DNA of 14,744 bases from Rhodobacterales bacterium (GTDB taxonomy: Bacteria; Pseudomonadota; Alphaproteobacteria; Rhodobacterales; Rhodobacteraceae), in the NCBI GenBank assembly GCA_025357355.1, contig JANXPK010000051.1, positions 1 through 14,744 of the forward strand, written 5' to 3'. The notes below the pieces were generated by a model. The model worked only from the letters and a program-made list of their open reading frames with translations, did no database searches and was not told where the DNA came from. Position 1 is the first letter of the stretch. Each line of letters starts with the position of its first letter. Shown one piece after another: positions 1-6,695 of the stretch. A program made the translations under genes and the position numbers.

Positions 1-719
1 AGCTGCGCGCCGCCGTCGCCGGGCGGCCCGATGATCTGCAAGGCTACACTCTCTTGGCCCGCAGCGAAGCATCGCTTGGCAATTACGCCGCTGCCCGCAA
101 GGCACAAGAGGTGGTCGTGCGTCTCAAGGGCGATGCCGTCACCGGCGACGATCTGGCCTTCCTTGCAAATCTGATGGTCAATGCCGCTGGCGGTGAGGTC
201 ACACCCGAGGCTGAAAAGGCCCTTGTCCGCTGCATGCAGATCGACCCCAAGAATGGCTGGGCGCGGTTCTATTCCGGGCTGATGTTCGCCGAAATTCTTC
301 GCCCCGACCGCGCCTTCGGCCTGTGGCAGCCGCTGCTTGCCGAGGGCCCCGCCGATGCGCCGTGGGTGCCGCTGATCCGCAGCCAGATCGAGGATGCCGC
401 TGCCGCCGCCGGGATCAACTACTCCCTGCCCGCCGCAGCCCCGGGTCCCGATGCTGCCGCCGTGGCCGCTGCATCGCAGATGAGCGAAACCGACCGTAAC
501 GCGATGATCAGGACCATGGTCGACGGGCTGGAACAACGGCTGAACGGCGCGGGTGGCTCCGTGGACGAATGGTCACACTTGATCTCGTCGCTGGGAGTTC
601 TGCATGACGCCGACCGGGCGAAAGCCGCCTATGTCAGTGCGCGGGCGGCCTTTGCAGGCAAGCCGGGCGAACTCGCGGCCTTAAGGGCGGCGGCGGTTCA
701 TGCCGGGATAGCACCATGA
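1..719 (+). CDS. ccmI: CcmI, cytochrome c maturation TPR protein (3' part only)
   Basis: The reading frame is open from base 3, so the gene is cut by the window edge and only about 238 C-terminal residues are present. The protein shows TPR-like helical repeats, for example YTLLARSEASLGNYAAA near the start and WARFYSGLMFAEILRPDRA in the middle, followed by an Ala/Pro-rich linker. A second helical block begins near SETDRNAMIRTMVDGLEQRL. In the CcmI family the N-terminal part is a membrane anchor and the periplasmic TPR domain holds apocytochrome c for the CcmFH haem ligase. The anchor is not in this window. The stop overlaps the ruvX start by 4 bp. The assignment rests on the TPR layout, the typical PMV/TMVDGL-like C-terminal block and the position upstream of ruvX, an order I recall from Rhodobacterales. 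A generic TPR protein is the alternative. Confidence 0.8.
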   Translation, partial: LRAAVAGRPDDLQGYTLLARSEASLGNYAAARKAQEVVVRLKGDAVTGDDLAFLANLMVNAAGGEVTPEAEKALVRCMQIDPKNGWARFYSGLMFAEILRPDRAFGLWQPLLAEGPADAPWVPLIRSQIEDAAAAAGINYSLPAAAPGPDAAAVAAASQMSETDRNAMIRTMVDGLEQRLNGAGGSVDEWSHLISSLGVLHDADRAKAAYVSARAAFAGKPGELAALRAAAVHAGIAP

Positions 720-1195
720 TCCTGGATGACATCGCGGCGTTTCTGGCGCTGCTGCCGCCCAACGGGGCGATCGCCGGGCTCGACCTTGGAGACAAGACGA
801 TCGGGTTCGCTGTATCGGACCTGCGTCGTCAGGTTGCCACACCGATCCTGGTGATCCGCCGGGTCAAGTTCACCGAGGATGCCACACGGCTGCTCGCTCT
901 TTTGGCTGAGCGGCAGCTGGCCGGGATCGTGCTGGGCCTGCCACTCAACATGGACGGCACGGAAGGCCCGCGCGTGCAATCGACCCGCGCGTTTGCCCGC
1001 AACCTCGCCCGCCTCACCGACCTGCCCATCACGTTCTGGGATGAACGCTTGTCCACCGTCGCCGCCGAGCGGGCGCTGCTGGAGGCGGATACGTCGCGCA
1101 AGCGTCGCTCTGAGGTGATCGACCAAGTTGCCGCCGGGTATATCCTGCAAGGGGCGCTGGACCGGATGGGCTACATGGCAAGGGCGGCAGGATGA
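716..1195 (+). CDS. ruvX: RuvX/YqgF-type putative Holliday junction resolvase
   Basis: The product is a 159-residue RNase H-fold protein, the usual family length. The N-terminal strand carries GLDLGDKTIG with the acidic residue D23. LGLPLNMDGTEGPR around residues 73-86 is the family's conserved G-L-P loop. FWDERLST around 107-114 and the late SEVIDQVAAGYILQ with D136 supply the other expected acidic active-site positions. Members are essential in many bacteria and are linked to Holliday junction resolution and to 5'-end maturation of pre-16S rRNA. The cellular role here is inferred from the family. The start ATG lies inside the ccmI stop (ATGA) and the 3' end overlaps the next gene in the same way, so all three are probably cotranscribed and translationally coupled. 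Confidence 0.95.
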   Translation: MILDDIAAFLALLPPNGAIAGLDLGDKTIGFAVSDLRRQVATPILVIRRVKFTEDATRLLALLAERQLAGIVLGLPLNMDGTEGPRVQSTRAFARNLARLTDLPITFWDERLSTVAAERALLEADTSRKRRSEVIDQVAAGYILQGALDRMGYMARAAG

Positions 1196-1422
1196 GCGAC
1201 GATCTCTGGGCGCGCAATGAGGTCGACAGTCCTTGCGTCAGGGTCTGTCTGATCCACCCTGAAGAGCGGCTGTGCGTCGGCTGCTACCGCACCATGGAAG
1301 AGATCGGCACTTGGTCACACCTGACACCGGCAGAACGCCGCGCGATCGTGGCCGACCTGCCGTCCCGCGCGCCGAAACTGGCCAAGCGGCGGGGCGGGCG
1401 GATGGGGCGGCTGGATTGCTGA
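1192..1422 (+). CDS. DUF1289 small cysteine-motif protein
   Basis: This 76-residue protein has the DUF1289 signature: SPCVRVCLIHPEERLCVGCYRTMEEI, with four cysteines in a C-x3-C then C-x2-C arrangement (about residues 15-31), followed by a W-x5-P-A-E-R-R block. The cysteines suggest a small metal (zinc or iron-sulfur) site, but no function is established. The C-terminus is basic (KLAKRRGGRMGR). The start ATG overlaps the ruvX stop by 4 bp, making it the last gene of the ccmI-ruvX unit, and a hairpin follows the stop directly. The family assignment is firm. Any link to RuvX function is only contextual. Confidence 0.9.
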   Translation: MSDDLWARNEVDSPCVRVCLIHPEERLCVGCYRTMEEIGTWSHLTPAERRAIVADLPSRAPKLAKRRGGRMGRLDC

Positions 1423-1443
1423 ATGGTCCCAACCTCGGACCAT
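1423..1443 (+). terminator. Hairpin after the ccmI-ruvX-DUF1289 unit
   Basis: A perfect 7-bp stem, ATGGTCC/GGACCAT with loop CAACCTC, begins at the first base after the DUF1289 stop. It is followed by an AT-rich stretch (GATCATTATTGTTATAT) rather than a clean T run. It is a plausible but non-canonical intrinsic terminator for the upstream operon. Confidence 0.5.
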
Positions 1444-1754
1444 GATCATTATTGTTATATATCAATGTATTGCATTTTCTTATTAACCCGATTTTAAGAT
1501 TTTCGAACCGGCTCGGAAGGGTCAATCTGCCCCCAAAAAGGAAAAGACCTTCCTCGTAACCAGCGTCAGAGAGCCGTCCGATTGCCGCAGCGCGCAAGCG
1601 GCAAGGCTACATTATCAGGTCGGGCGCTGGCGGTTATGAAGGGGAGCCGCCTACCAAGGGCAGGCAGGCGCCTCCCCGATAGGCTTTGACCTATCGGGGA
1701 AAAGAAGTGGAGCATGAAACCCCCGGCGACCCGGATCAGGCCGTTCAGCCTGCC
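1444..1754. other. Non-coding gap between convergent genes, AT-rich patch plus hairpins
   Basis: No convincing gene lies here. Bases 1441-1500 are strongly AT-rich (46 of 60 are A or T) in an otherwise GC-rich window. Downstream on the + strand come a 7-bp hairpin (TTGCCGC/GCGGCAA, about 1580-1602), a GGGGAG...CTCCCC pairing (about 1641-1676) and a perfect 11-bp hairpin at 1673-1700. Both flanking genes point into the gap, so a + strand promoter in the AT patch could only drive a non-coding RNA of roughly 200 nt. That RNA is a guess; the hairpins are directly visible. Confidence 0.35.
1673..1700. terminator. Strong hairpin, possible bidirectional terminator
   Basis: A perfect 11-bp stem, TCCCCGATAGG/CCTATCGGGGA, encloses a six-base loop, CTTTGA. 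It lies downstream of the permease gene on the - strand and downstream of the DUF1289 operon on the + strand. Neither side has a proper T run (the + side continues AAAG), so termination is plausible but not proven. Its left arm overlaps bases that could also pair with GGGGAG at about 1641, so two folds exclude each other. Confidence 0.4.
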
Positions 1755-2573
1755 TCACCACCCCGCCACCTTGCGCAGCATGTTGGCGGCGACGAGCGTG
1801 ATGAAGATCGCAAAGGCCCGTTTCAACGGCTTGGGGTCCATCGCATGGGCCAGACGCACGCCGTACGGGGTCGTCAGCAGCGTCATCGGGATGACCACGG
1901 CAAAGGCGGGCAGGTTGACGGCCCCGATGCTGTAGGGCGGCGCGTCTGGCACTGTGAGCAGCAGAAAGCCAATCAGCGACGGCACCGAGATCAGGATACC
2001 AAAGCCCGACGCTGTCGCCACGGCGCGGTGAATGGGCATTGAATAGAGGCTCATCAGCGGCACACCGAAGGTGCCGCCGCCAATGCCCATCAGCGTCGAG
2101 AACAGCGCCAGCACCACGGCCTGCACCCCGCGCAAGGGCTGACCGGGCATTTGCGCGCCCAAGCGCCACTCGGACCGGCCAAAAGCCATGTAAAGCCCAG
2201 CCACCCCCGCCAGGACCCCAAACACCGCTTGCAAGGCCGTGGTCTTCAATACCGAGGCCACGGCGACCCCCATCACCGATCCCATGACCAGAAATAGCGC
2301 CCAGTCGCGCAGCATCTGCCAATCGACCGCGCCCTTTTTGTTGTGCAGCATGACCGAGCGCGCCGATGTCACCACGATGGTGGCGGCCGAAGTGCCGATG
2401 CAGACCTGCATCAGATGCGCGCCGCCAAAGCCCAGGGTGCTGAACAGATAGAAGAACGCGGGCACCAAAACGATGCCGCCGCCCACACCCAAAAGCCCGG
2501 CAATTACCCCGGTCGCGGCCCCGATCACCATCAGGAGGGCCAGCATGGCGATGAGGGTGGCGGGATCGGGCAT
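1755..2573 (-). CDS. TauE/SafE family sulfite/anion permease
   Basis: The 272-residue inner-membrane protein is almost entirely hydrophobic, with about eight predicted helices. It carries the family's duplicated half: GLLGVGGGIVLVPAFFY near the N-terminus and MGIGGGTFGVPLMSLY in the second half. Known TauE/SafE members export sulfite or sulfoacetate, or move other small organic anions; the substrate cannot be told from sequence. I chose the ATG of MPDPATLIAM because AGGAG lies 5 bases upstream. A GTG eight codons earlier also keeps the frame open but lacks such a site. The gene stands alone, with a palindromic repeat and an IS element upstream and no sulfur or taurine genes nearby. Confidence 0.9.
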   Translation of the reverse strand: MPDPATLIAMLALLMVIGAATGVIAGLLGVGGGIVLVPAFFYLFSTLGFGGAHLMQVCIGTSAATIVVTSARSVMLHNKKGAVDWQMLRDWALFLVMGSVMGVAVASVLKTTALQAVFGVLAGVAGLYMAFGRSEWRLGAQMPGQPLRGVQAVVLALFSTLMGIGGGTFGVPLMSLYSMPIHRAVATASGFGILISVPSLIGFLLLTVPDAPPYSIGAVNLPAFAVVIPMTLLTTPYGVRLAHAMDPKPLKRAFAIFITLVAANMLRKVAGW

Positions 2574-2578
2574 GGCGG

Positions 2579-2583
2579 CTCCT
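2579..2583 (-). promoter_or_regulatory. Ribosome binding site of the TauE-like permease gene
   Basis: On the - strand AGGAG is followed by CCGCC and then ATG. The 5-base spacing fixes the start at 2573 in preference to the upstream GTG at 2597. Confidence 0.7.
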
Positions 2584-2631
2584 GTCTCTGGTTTCACTTA
2601 ATGCGAGATGATGCCTGATCAAACCAGTCCC

Positions 2632-2780
2632 AATCTTCTTCTTGCCCGGTGACAAGCGCAGCGCCGGTCAATGCCCGACCGCCCGCTCGGTCGGGCATTG
2701 CCCTCTGACTGCGCTGGTTGAGAGGATGCAAGGCCACGCCGATCATGCGTCAGGCGATGTCCTGCGATTCCTTCCGGAGT
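2632..2780 (+). repeat. Dispersed palindromic repeat, copy A (internal deletion form)
   Basis: This is the shortest of three related intergenic copies (the others are 7980-8214 on the - strand and 12248-12484 on the + strand). All share TGCCCGGTGACAAG near the left end and GAGAGGATGCAA followed by a GATGTC-containing tail at the right. Copy A lacks about 85-90 bases of the middle, which brings the two inverted ends together as a perfect 13-bp stem, CAATGCCCGACCG/CGGTCGGGCATTG at 2669-2700 with a six-base loop. The copy ends 33 bases before the IS element. Non-coding; function unknown. Confidence 0.8.
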
Positions 2781-2803
2781 AATTCCGCCCTGGAACTGCC
2801 CCC

Positions 2804-2813
2804 CTATTCGTAC
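2804..2813 (+). repeat. Target-site duplication, left copy
   Basis: CCTATTCGTA lies directly before the left end of the IS element and is repeated exactly directly after its right end (4285-4294). Ten bases is in the range expected for IS4-family transposition. Confidence 0.92.
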
Positions 2814-2830
2814 TAGGGGATGCACACATC
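2814..2830 (+). repeat. IS left terminal inverted repeat
   Basis: The sequence CTAGGGGATGCACACAT matches the complement of 4268-4284 at 16 of 17 positions. Confidence 0.9.
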
Positions 2831-2914
2831 GTCAGGTTTGGTTTTCCCGGTGTGCTTGACGGGTTTTGTGTTGCATGATTCGATTGCCCTACCTTGAATG
2901 GAGGGCGGCTGGTG

Positions 2915-4275
2915 ATGACTTCGGAAAGCTGGGGGCTGGGCGATTTCGGAGACGAGCGCCTGGCAAAAAGGGGGGTCTGCTGCTCGCGGGAATGGTGGGG
3001 CGCACGAGCACCTGCCTGCGGCGACTGGCGGGTGGCCGACGCAGTGGGATTGTCGGATTTTCGCGCTTTCTGGCCAATCCGCGTGTGACGGTCGATGCCC
3101 TGATTGACGGCTGGGGGGCGGAGCTTTCGCAAAGCTGCGCGGGCCGACATATTCTGGCGATCCAGGACAGCAGTGAATTCAATTTCACGACGACCAGGGA
3201 GCGCAGCCGCGGTCTGGGCGAGATCGGCAAGGGGTCGGGACGCGGTGTTCTGCTGCACGCGATGCTGGGTGTTGATGCCGAAACGGGCGGCATATTGGGC
3301 CTGGCCACGGGCCGGATATGGACACGCGATGGCCGGGTGAGCGTTCACCACCGGAACAGACCGCTGTCCGAGAAGGAATCGCAGAGGTGGCTCAGCACGG
3401 CAGAGGCCGCCAAGACGGTTCTGGCCCGGGCGCAAATGGTGACCGAAATCAGTGACCGCGAGAGCGATATCTATGAGAAATGGGCGCGATTGCCTGAACC
3501 GGGCTTTCACATCCTGACCCGCGCGATGGCGGATCGCTTGATCGGGGAAGGCGGCGGCAAGCTCTCCTCGGCGCCGCTGCAATTGGCGGGCACGGCCTTG
3601 ATCGCGTTGCGCGCACGCCCTGGCCGTCCGGCCCGCACCGCCAGGCTTGTGGCCCGCTTTTGCCCGGTCACGCTCAAGCGCCCCGCCAATCTGGCCAGGC
3701 AGGAGGGGTTGGCCGAGACGGTGGAAGTCAGCCTTGTCGAGGTCTGCGAGGTGGATGCGCCGACGGGTGCCGAGCCAACCCTGTGGCGGCTTCTGACCAC
3801 CCATCGGGTTGAGGATGCGGCGATGGCATGGCGCGTGGTTGGCTGGTACCGGCAGCGCTGGCATATCGAGCAATTCTTCCGCACCCTGAAACAACAGGGG
3901 CTGCAACTGGAGGACAGCCAGCTGGAAAACGCAGAGCGGTTGATCAAGCTGACCGCGATTGCCGCCCGCGCCGCCTGCACCATCATGCAACTCGTCCAGG
4001 CGCGCGATGGCAGGTCAGAACAAGACGCCACCATCGCCTTCTCGCCCCCCGAAATCGAGACCCTCCGCGCAATCCTGCCCGAACTCGAAGGCAAGACCGC
4101 GCTCCAGAAGAACCCGCATCCGCCGGAAACGCTTGCTTGGGCCGCCTGGATCATCGCCAAGCTCGGCGGATGGGATGGCTACCCAAAATCCAAACCGCCC
4201 GGCCCGATCACCTTCCGACACGGTCTCCAATACTTTAAATCCCTCGCCCACGGATGGAGCCTCAGAAATGTGTGA
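2915..4275 (+). CDS. IS4-family DDE transposase, needs a -1 frameshift
   Basis: The coding sequence lies in two frames. The first starts at ATG 2915, after GGAGG, and gives MTSESWGLGDFGDERLAKRG, the typical N-terminal DNA-binding segment. The rest, from GLLLAGMVGRTSTCLRRLAGG onward, is in the -1 frame. The switch falls on the run A5G6 at 2965-2975. Joined, the product is about 453 residues. The catalytic triad is visible: D85 in LAIQDSSEF, D181 in ISDRESDIY and E319 in YRQRWHIEQFFRTLK, which fits the Y-x2-R-x3-E-x6-K signature; the spacing resembles Tn5 transposase. The -1 frame is also open upstream, from TTG 2866 or ATG 2875, but that N-terminus (IRLPYLEWRAAGDD) does not look like the family. 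Either programmed frameshifting or a one-base deletion, real or a sequencing error, explains the break. A weak promoter, TTGACG-N17-TTCGAT, lies at 2856-2884. Confidence 0.88.
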
Positions 4276-4284
4276 ATCCCCTAG
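4268..4284 (-). repeat. IS right terminal inverted repeat
   Basis: Its complement, CTAGGGGATTCACACAT, matches the left end with one mismatch. The transposase stop codon is inside this end region. Confidence 0.9.
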
Positions 4285-4294
4285 CCTATTCGTA
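4285..4294 (+). repeat. Target-site duplication, right copy
   Basis: CCTATTCGTA is identical to 2804-2813. On the - strand it contains the TAG stop codon of the small Pro-rich protein gene. Confidence 0.92.
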
Positions 4295-4489
4295 GGGCAT
4301 TTCCGGCAACTCGCCCGGCATGTCGTCAGGCAGCTCGGATGGGGCATCGCCGGGATCTTGCGGCCCCGGTCCGTCCGGTTCGGTTTCCGGACCATCAGGC
4401 GGCAACTCGACCGGTGTCGGATCGTCGTCGGGTTCAGGTTTGGGCGGCGTGGTGGCCGCGGTCTGCCAAGGCTGAACGATGTGAGACAT
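4286..4489 (-). CDS. Small Pro/Asp/Glu-rich hypothetical protein
   Basis: I do not recognise this 67-residue protein. After a short start, MSHIVQPWQTAATTPPK, the chain is almost only Pro, Asp, Glu and Gly (PEPDDDPTPVELPPDGP and similar). It is strongly acidic, has almost no basic residues and should be disordered. No signal peptide or membrane segment is visible. The start is supported by AAGGAG five bases upstream; an in-frame ATG 13 codons earlier has no such site. It follows the slipin gene in the same direction with a 91-bp gap that holds a hairpin, so cotranscription is possible but uncertain. The neighbouring IS element inserted exactly at its stop codon, and the duplication regenerated TAG, so the protein is unchanged but its natural 3' flank is displaced. 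Confidence 0.65.
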   Translation of the reverse strand: MSHIVQPWQTAATTPPKPEPDDDPTPVELPPDGPETEPDGPGPQDPGDAPSELPDDMPGELPEMPYE

Positions 4490-4494
4490 CCAGG

Positions 4495-4500
4495 CTCCTT
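4495..4500 (-). promoter_or_regulatory. Ribosome binding site of the Pro-rich protein gene
   Basis: On the - strand AAGGAG is followed by CCTGG and ATG. This is the best-formed ribosome site on this part of the strand and is the main support that the small gene is real. Confidence 0.7.
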
Positions 4501-4515
4501 CTGACCCGGCTTGCG

Positions 4516-4544
4516 GGATGCAGGGCAAGAATGGCCCTGCATCC
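4516..4544 (-). terminator. Hairpin downstream of the slipin gene
   Basis: A perfect 11-bp stem, GGATGCAGGGC/GCCCTGCATCC with a seven-base loop, lies between the slipin stop and the small-protein start. There is no T run, so it may be a weak terminator, an RNA-processing or stabilising element, or part of the small gene's leader. Confidence 0.45.
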
Positions 4545-4580
4545 AGCCTTCGTCGTTGCGCGAGATCAAGTTGAGCGGTG

Positions 4581-5432
4581 TCACGCCGCCGGTTTCGCCC
4601 CGGTGGCGATATCCTTCAGCGCCAGCGTCAGACCGGGGTTCAGGCTGTCGACCATCGCCGTCGGGATCAGGATGGTCGCCCCGCGCTCTTTGGTCGTCTC
4701 GTAGATGATGTTCATCGCCCGCAGTTGCAGGGCTGCCGGATGATCGGCATAGGTCTTGGCCGCCTCGACGAATTGCCCGGCGATGGCTGCTTCGGCCGAG
4801 CCAAGGATGACCCGGGCCTGCTTTTCGCGTTCCGCCTGTGCCTGCCGCGACATCGCGTCCTGCAACGCCTCGGGGATCGCCACATCGCGGATGTCGACGG
4901 ATTTCACCGAAATGCCCCAGTCGGCGGTTTTGCGGCCGATTTCTTCGCGCAGCAGCTTGTCGGCGGCCTCACGCTCGGACAGCAACGCCGACAGCATCGA
5001 GGCGCCGATCATCTCCCGCAGCGACGTTTGCGCCACCCGGTCGATGGCCATGCGGTAGTCGGTGATGTTCAGCGCGGCCTTTTGCGCATCGTGGACGTTC
5101 CAGAAGATGATCGCATCGACATTGACCGGCACCGTGTCGCGGGTCAGCGCCTGTTCGGCACTGAAGGCCGTGGTCTGGATGCGCTCGTCGATGACGGCGA
5201 CCACACTGTCGATCACCGGAATGATCAGGAACAGACCGGGTCCCTTGACGCCCAACAGCCTGCCTGCGCGCAGGATCACGAACTTTTGCCAGGTATTGGC
5301 CATTTTCAGGGCCGCAGCCACGATGATGGCCAGTACGATGAAGGCCGCGCCAAGGGCATAATGCTCAGTCGCAATCACGAGCATGCCGATGGCAAGCAAG
5401 ACGACGGTCAGGAATAGGGTAATGGGGTTCAT
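4581..5432 (-). CDS. Slipin (SPFH/stomatin-like membrane protein)
   Basis: The 283-residue product starts with two hydrophobic segments (about residues 4-20 and 26-44), then the SPFH/band-7 domain: FVILRAGRLLGVKGPGLFLIIPVID, the DERIQTT strand, VPVNVDAIIFWNVHDAQKA, and the YRMAIDRVAQTSLREMIG helix. A helical segment rich in Ala, Glu and Arg follows (QAQAEREKQARVILGSAEA), typical of stomatin oligomerisation. Slipins form membrane ring assemblies and often pair with an NfeD partner, commonly encoded alongside. No NfeD gene is visible here; the downstream gene encodes the Pro-rich protein. The ATG at 5432 has no strong ribosome site, so the start is less certain. The family call is firm, the physiological role unknown. 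Confidence 0.93.
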   Translation of the reverse strand: MNPITLFLTVVLLAIGMLVIATEHYALGAAFIVLAIIVAAALKMANTWQKFVILRAGRLLGVKGPGLFLIIPVIDSVVAVIDERIQTTAFSAEQALTRDTVPVNVDAIIFWNVHDAQKAALNITDYRMAIDRVAQTSLREMIGASMLSALLSEREAADKLLREEIGRKTADWGISVKSVDIRDVAIPEALQDAMSRQAQAEREKQARVILGSAEAAIAGQFVEAAKTYADHPAALQLRAMNIIYETTKERGATILIPTAMVDSLNPGLTLALKDIATGAKPAA

Positions 5433-5675
5433 TTTGCCGGACCATGATGGGTCGGGACCGCGACGGCAGGGTCAAGCGACCTGCCATTTGGCCCGAGCGA
5501 GGGGCGCCGCGCAAGTCTGGAGGTGCTGCCCCCGAACGAACTGGCACCTGTGCCGCAGCCTTGGTTGCGCTGCCATCAAAGATGGGCGTTCCAAGCGTGG
5601 AAATCAAGACAACACTGGTCCCGCGCAGGGGTGGCCGACGGGTCCGTTGTGGCGTACAAGGCCCGGCGCAACACC

Positions 5676-5680
5676 GAAGG
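5676..5680 (+). promoter_or_regulatory. Ribosome binding site fixing the dusA start
   Basis: GAAGG lies 7 bases before GTG 5688. The frame stays open upstream to 5523, but the added residues resemble no Dus protein, so this site decides the start. Confidence 0.55.
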
Positions 5681-5687
5681 CCTGTCC

Positions 5688-6695
5688 GTGACCGTTGCAT
5701 TGCACCACGCCGTTCGACCGGGCGGACCCGCCCACCGCCTGTCTGTCGCCCCGATGATGGACTGGACCGACCGCCATTGCCGCCACTTCCACCGGCTGAT
5801 GACGCGGCGGGCGATGCTGTACACGGAAATGGTCACCGCCCCCGCCGTGATCCACGGGCCGCGCGACCGGCTGTTGGGGTATTCCGACACCGAGCATCCT
5901 GTTGCCCTGCAACTCGGCGGCTCTGACCCGCGCGAATTGGCGCAGGCGGTGCGGATTGCGGCGCCCTATGGTTATGACGAGATCAACCTCAACGTCGGCT
6001 GCCCCTCTGATCGCGTGCAATCGGGCTGCTTTGGCGCGGTGCTGATGGAGCGTCCGGCGCTGGTCGCCGATTGCGTTGCCGCCATGATCGAAGCAGCGCA
6101 AGTGCCGGTAAGCGTGAAATGCCGGATCGGGGTGGACGATCAGGATCCGGAGGTCGTGCTGCCCGACTTCATCGAAAAGGTGTCGGTGGCGGGCGTGCGG
6201 CACGTCATCATCCACGCCCGCAAGGCTTGGCTGCAGGGCCTGAGTCCCAAGGAAAACCGCGAGATACCGCCGCTCGACTACGCTCTGGTGTTGCGGATGA
6301 AGGCAGCCTATCCGCATCTGACCATTTGCCTCAACGGCGGGATCACCTCACTGGATCAGGCCCGAACCCTGCTGGATCAGGGGCTTGACGGCGTGATGAT
6401 CGGGCGGGCGGCCTATCACGACCCGGCGGGCGTGTTGATCGGCGCGGATGCGCTGTGGGGCGACGGCTTCGCCCCCGACGCCTTTGCCGTGGCTGACGCC
6501 ATGCGACCCTATATCGCCAACCATCTGGCGCAGGGCGGCCGCCTGCATCAGATCACCCGCCACATGCTCGGCCTGTTTCAGGGCCGCTCGGGCGCGCGTG
6601 GCTGGCGGCGGGTGCTGTCGGAAGGTTCGGGCGGCGGGCTTGAGGTGCTGGATGCCGCCCTGGCCGAGCTTCTGAGCGGTTTGCGCGCCGCCTGA
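5688..6695 (+). CDS. dusA: tRNA-dihydrouridine synthase DusA
   Basis: DusA reduces uridines in the D-loop of tRNAs (positions 20 and 20a in characterised enzymes) to dihydrouridine, using FMN and NADPH. From the GTG at 5688 the product has 335 residues, the normal length. The FMN TIM barrel shows APMMDWTDRHCRHFHRLM at the N-terminus, EINLNVGCPSDRVQSG with the catalytic cysteine at residue 105, VSVKCRIGVDD, HVIIHARKAWLQGLSPKENR (a DusA-type signature) and LDGVMIGRAAYHDP. The C-terminal helical tRNA-binding part includes ITRHMLGLFQGRSGARGWRRVLSE. The gene is divergent from the slipin gene across 255 bp in which I recognise nothing. Its last 118 bp overlap antisense the 3' end of the MFS gene. 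Confidence 0.95.
   Translation: MTVALHHAVRPGGPAHRLSVAPMMDWTDRHCRHFHRLMTRRAMLYTEMVTAPAVIHGPRDRLLGYSDTEHPVALQLGGSDPRELAQAVRIAAPYGYDEINLNVGCPSDRVQSGCFGAVLMERPALVADCVAAMIEAAQVPVSVKCRIGVDDQDPEVVLPDFIEKVSVAGVRHVIIHARKAWLQGLSPKENREIPPLDYALVLRMKAAYPHLTICLNGGITSLDQARTLLDQGLDGVMIGRAAYHDPAGVLIGADALWGDGFAPDAFAVADAMRPYIANHLAQGGRLHQITRHMLGLFQGRSGARGWRRVLSEGSGGGLEVLDAALAELLSGLRAA

Larger units (their letters stand above)
2814..4284 (+). mobile_element. Complete IS4-family insertion sequence (1471 bp)
   Basis: The ends are defined by imperfect terminal inverted repeats: the left begins CTAGGGGATGCACACAT and the complement of the right end reads CTAGGGGATTCACACAT, 16 of 17 identical, with weaker similarity beyond. 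The element is flanked by an exact 10-bp duplication, CCTATTCGTA. It carries a single transposase gene that ends 9 bases before the right end. Intact ends and an unmutated duplication point to a recent insertion. The right-hand duplication contains the stop codon of the neighbouring small-protein gene, which is therefore preserved. Confidence 0.95.

Noticed and set aside
1641..1700. Riboswitch or attenuator with alternative folds
   Set aside because: The two mutually exclusive stems look like terminator/antiterminator, but no + strand gene lies downstream for it to control; kept only as a small-RNA possibility.
2743..3990. A 415-codon open frame antisense to the transposase
   Set aside because: It runs through the IS end and into flanking DNA, has no recognisable domain, and mirrors the third-position GC bias of the transposase.
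5523..5687. A longer N-terminus for dusA
   Set aside because: The frame is open, but the 55 extra residues show no family similarity or ribosome site; GTG 5688 with GAAGG upstream gives a normal-length enzyme.
5433..5687. A small gene in the slipin-dusA divergent gap
   Set aside because: Short frames exist on both strands, but none has a ribosome site or a recognisable motif; the gap is more likely promoter DNA or decayed sequence.
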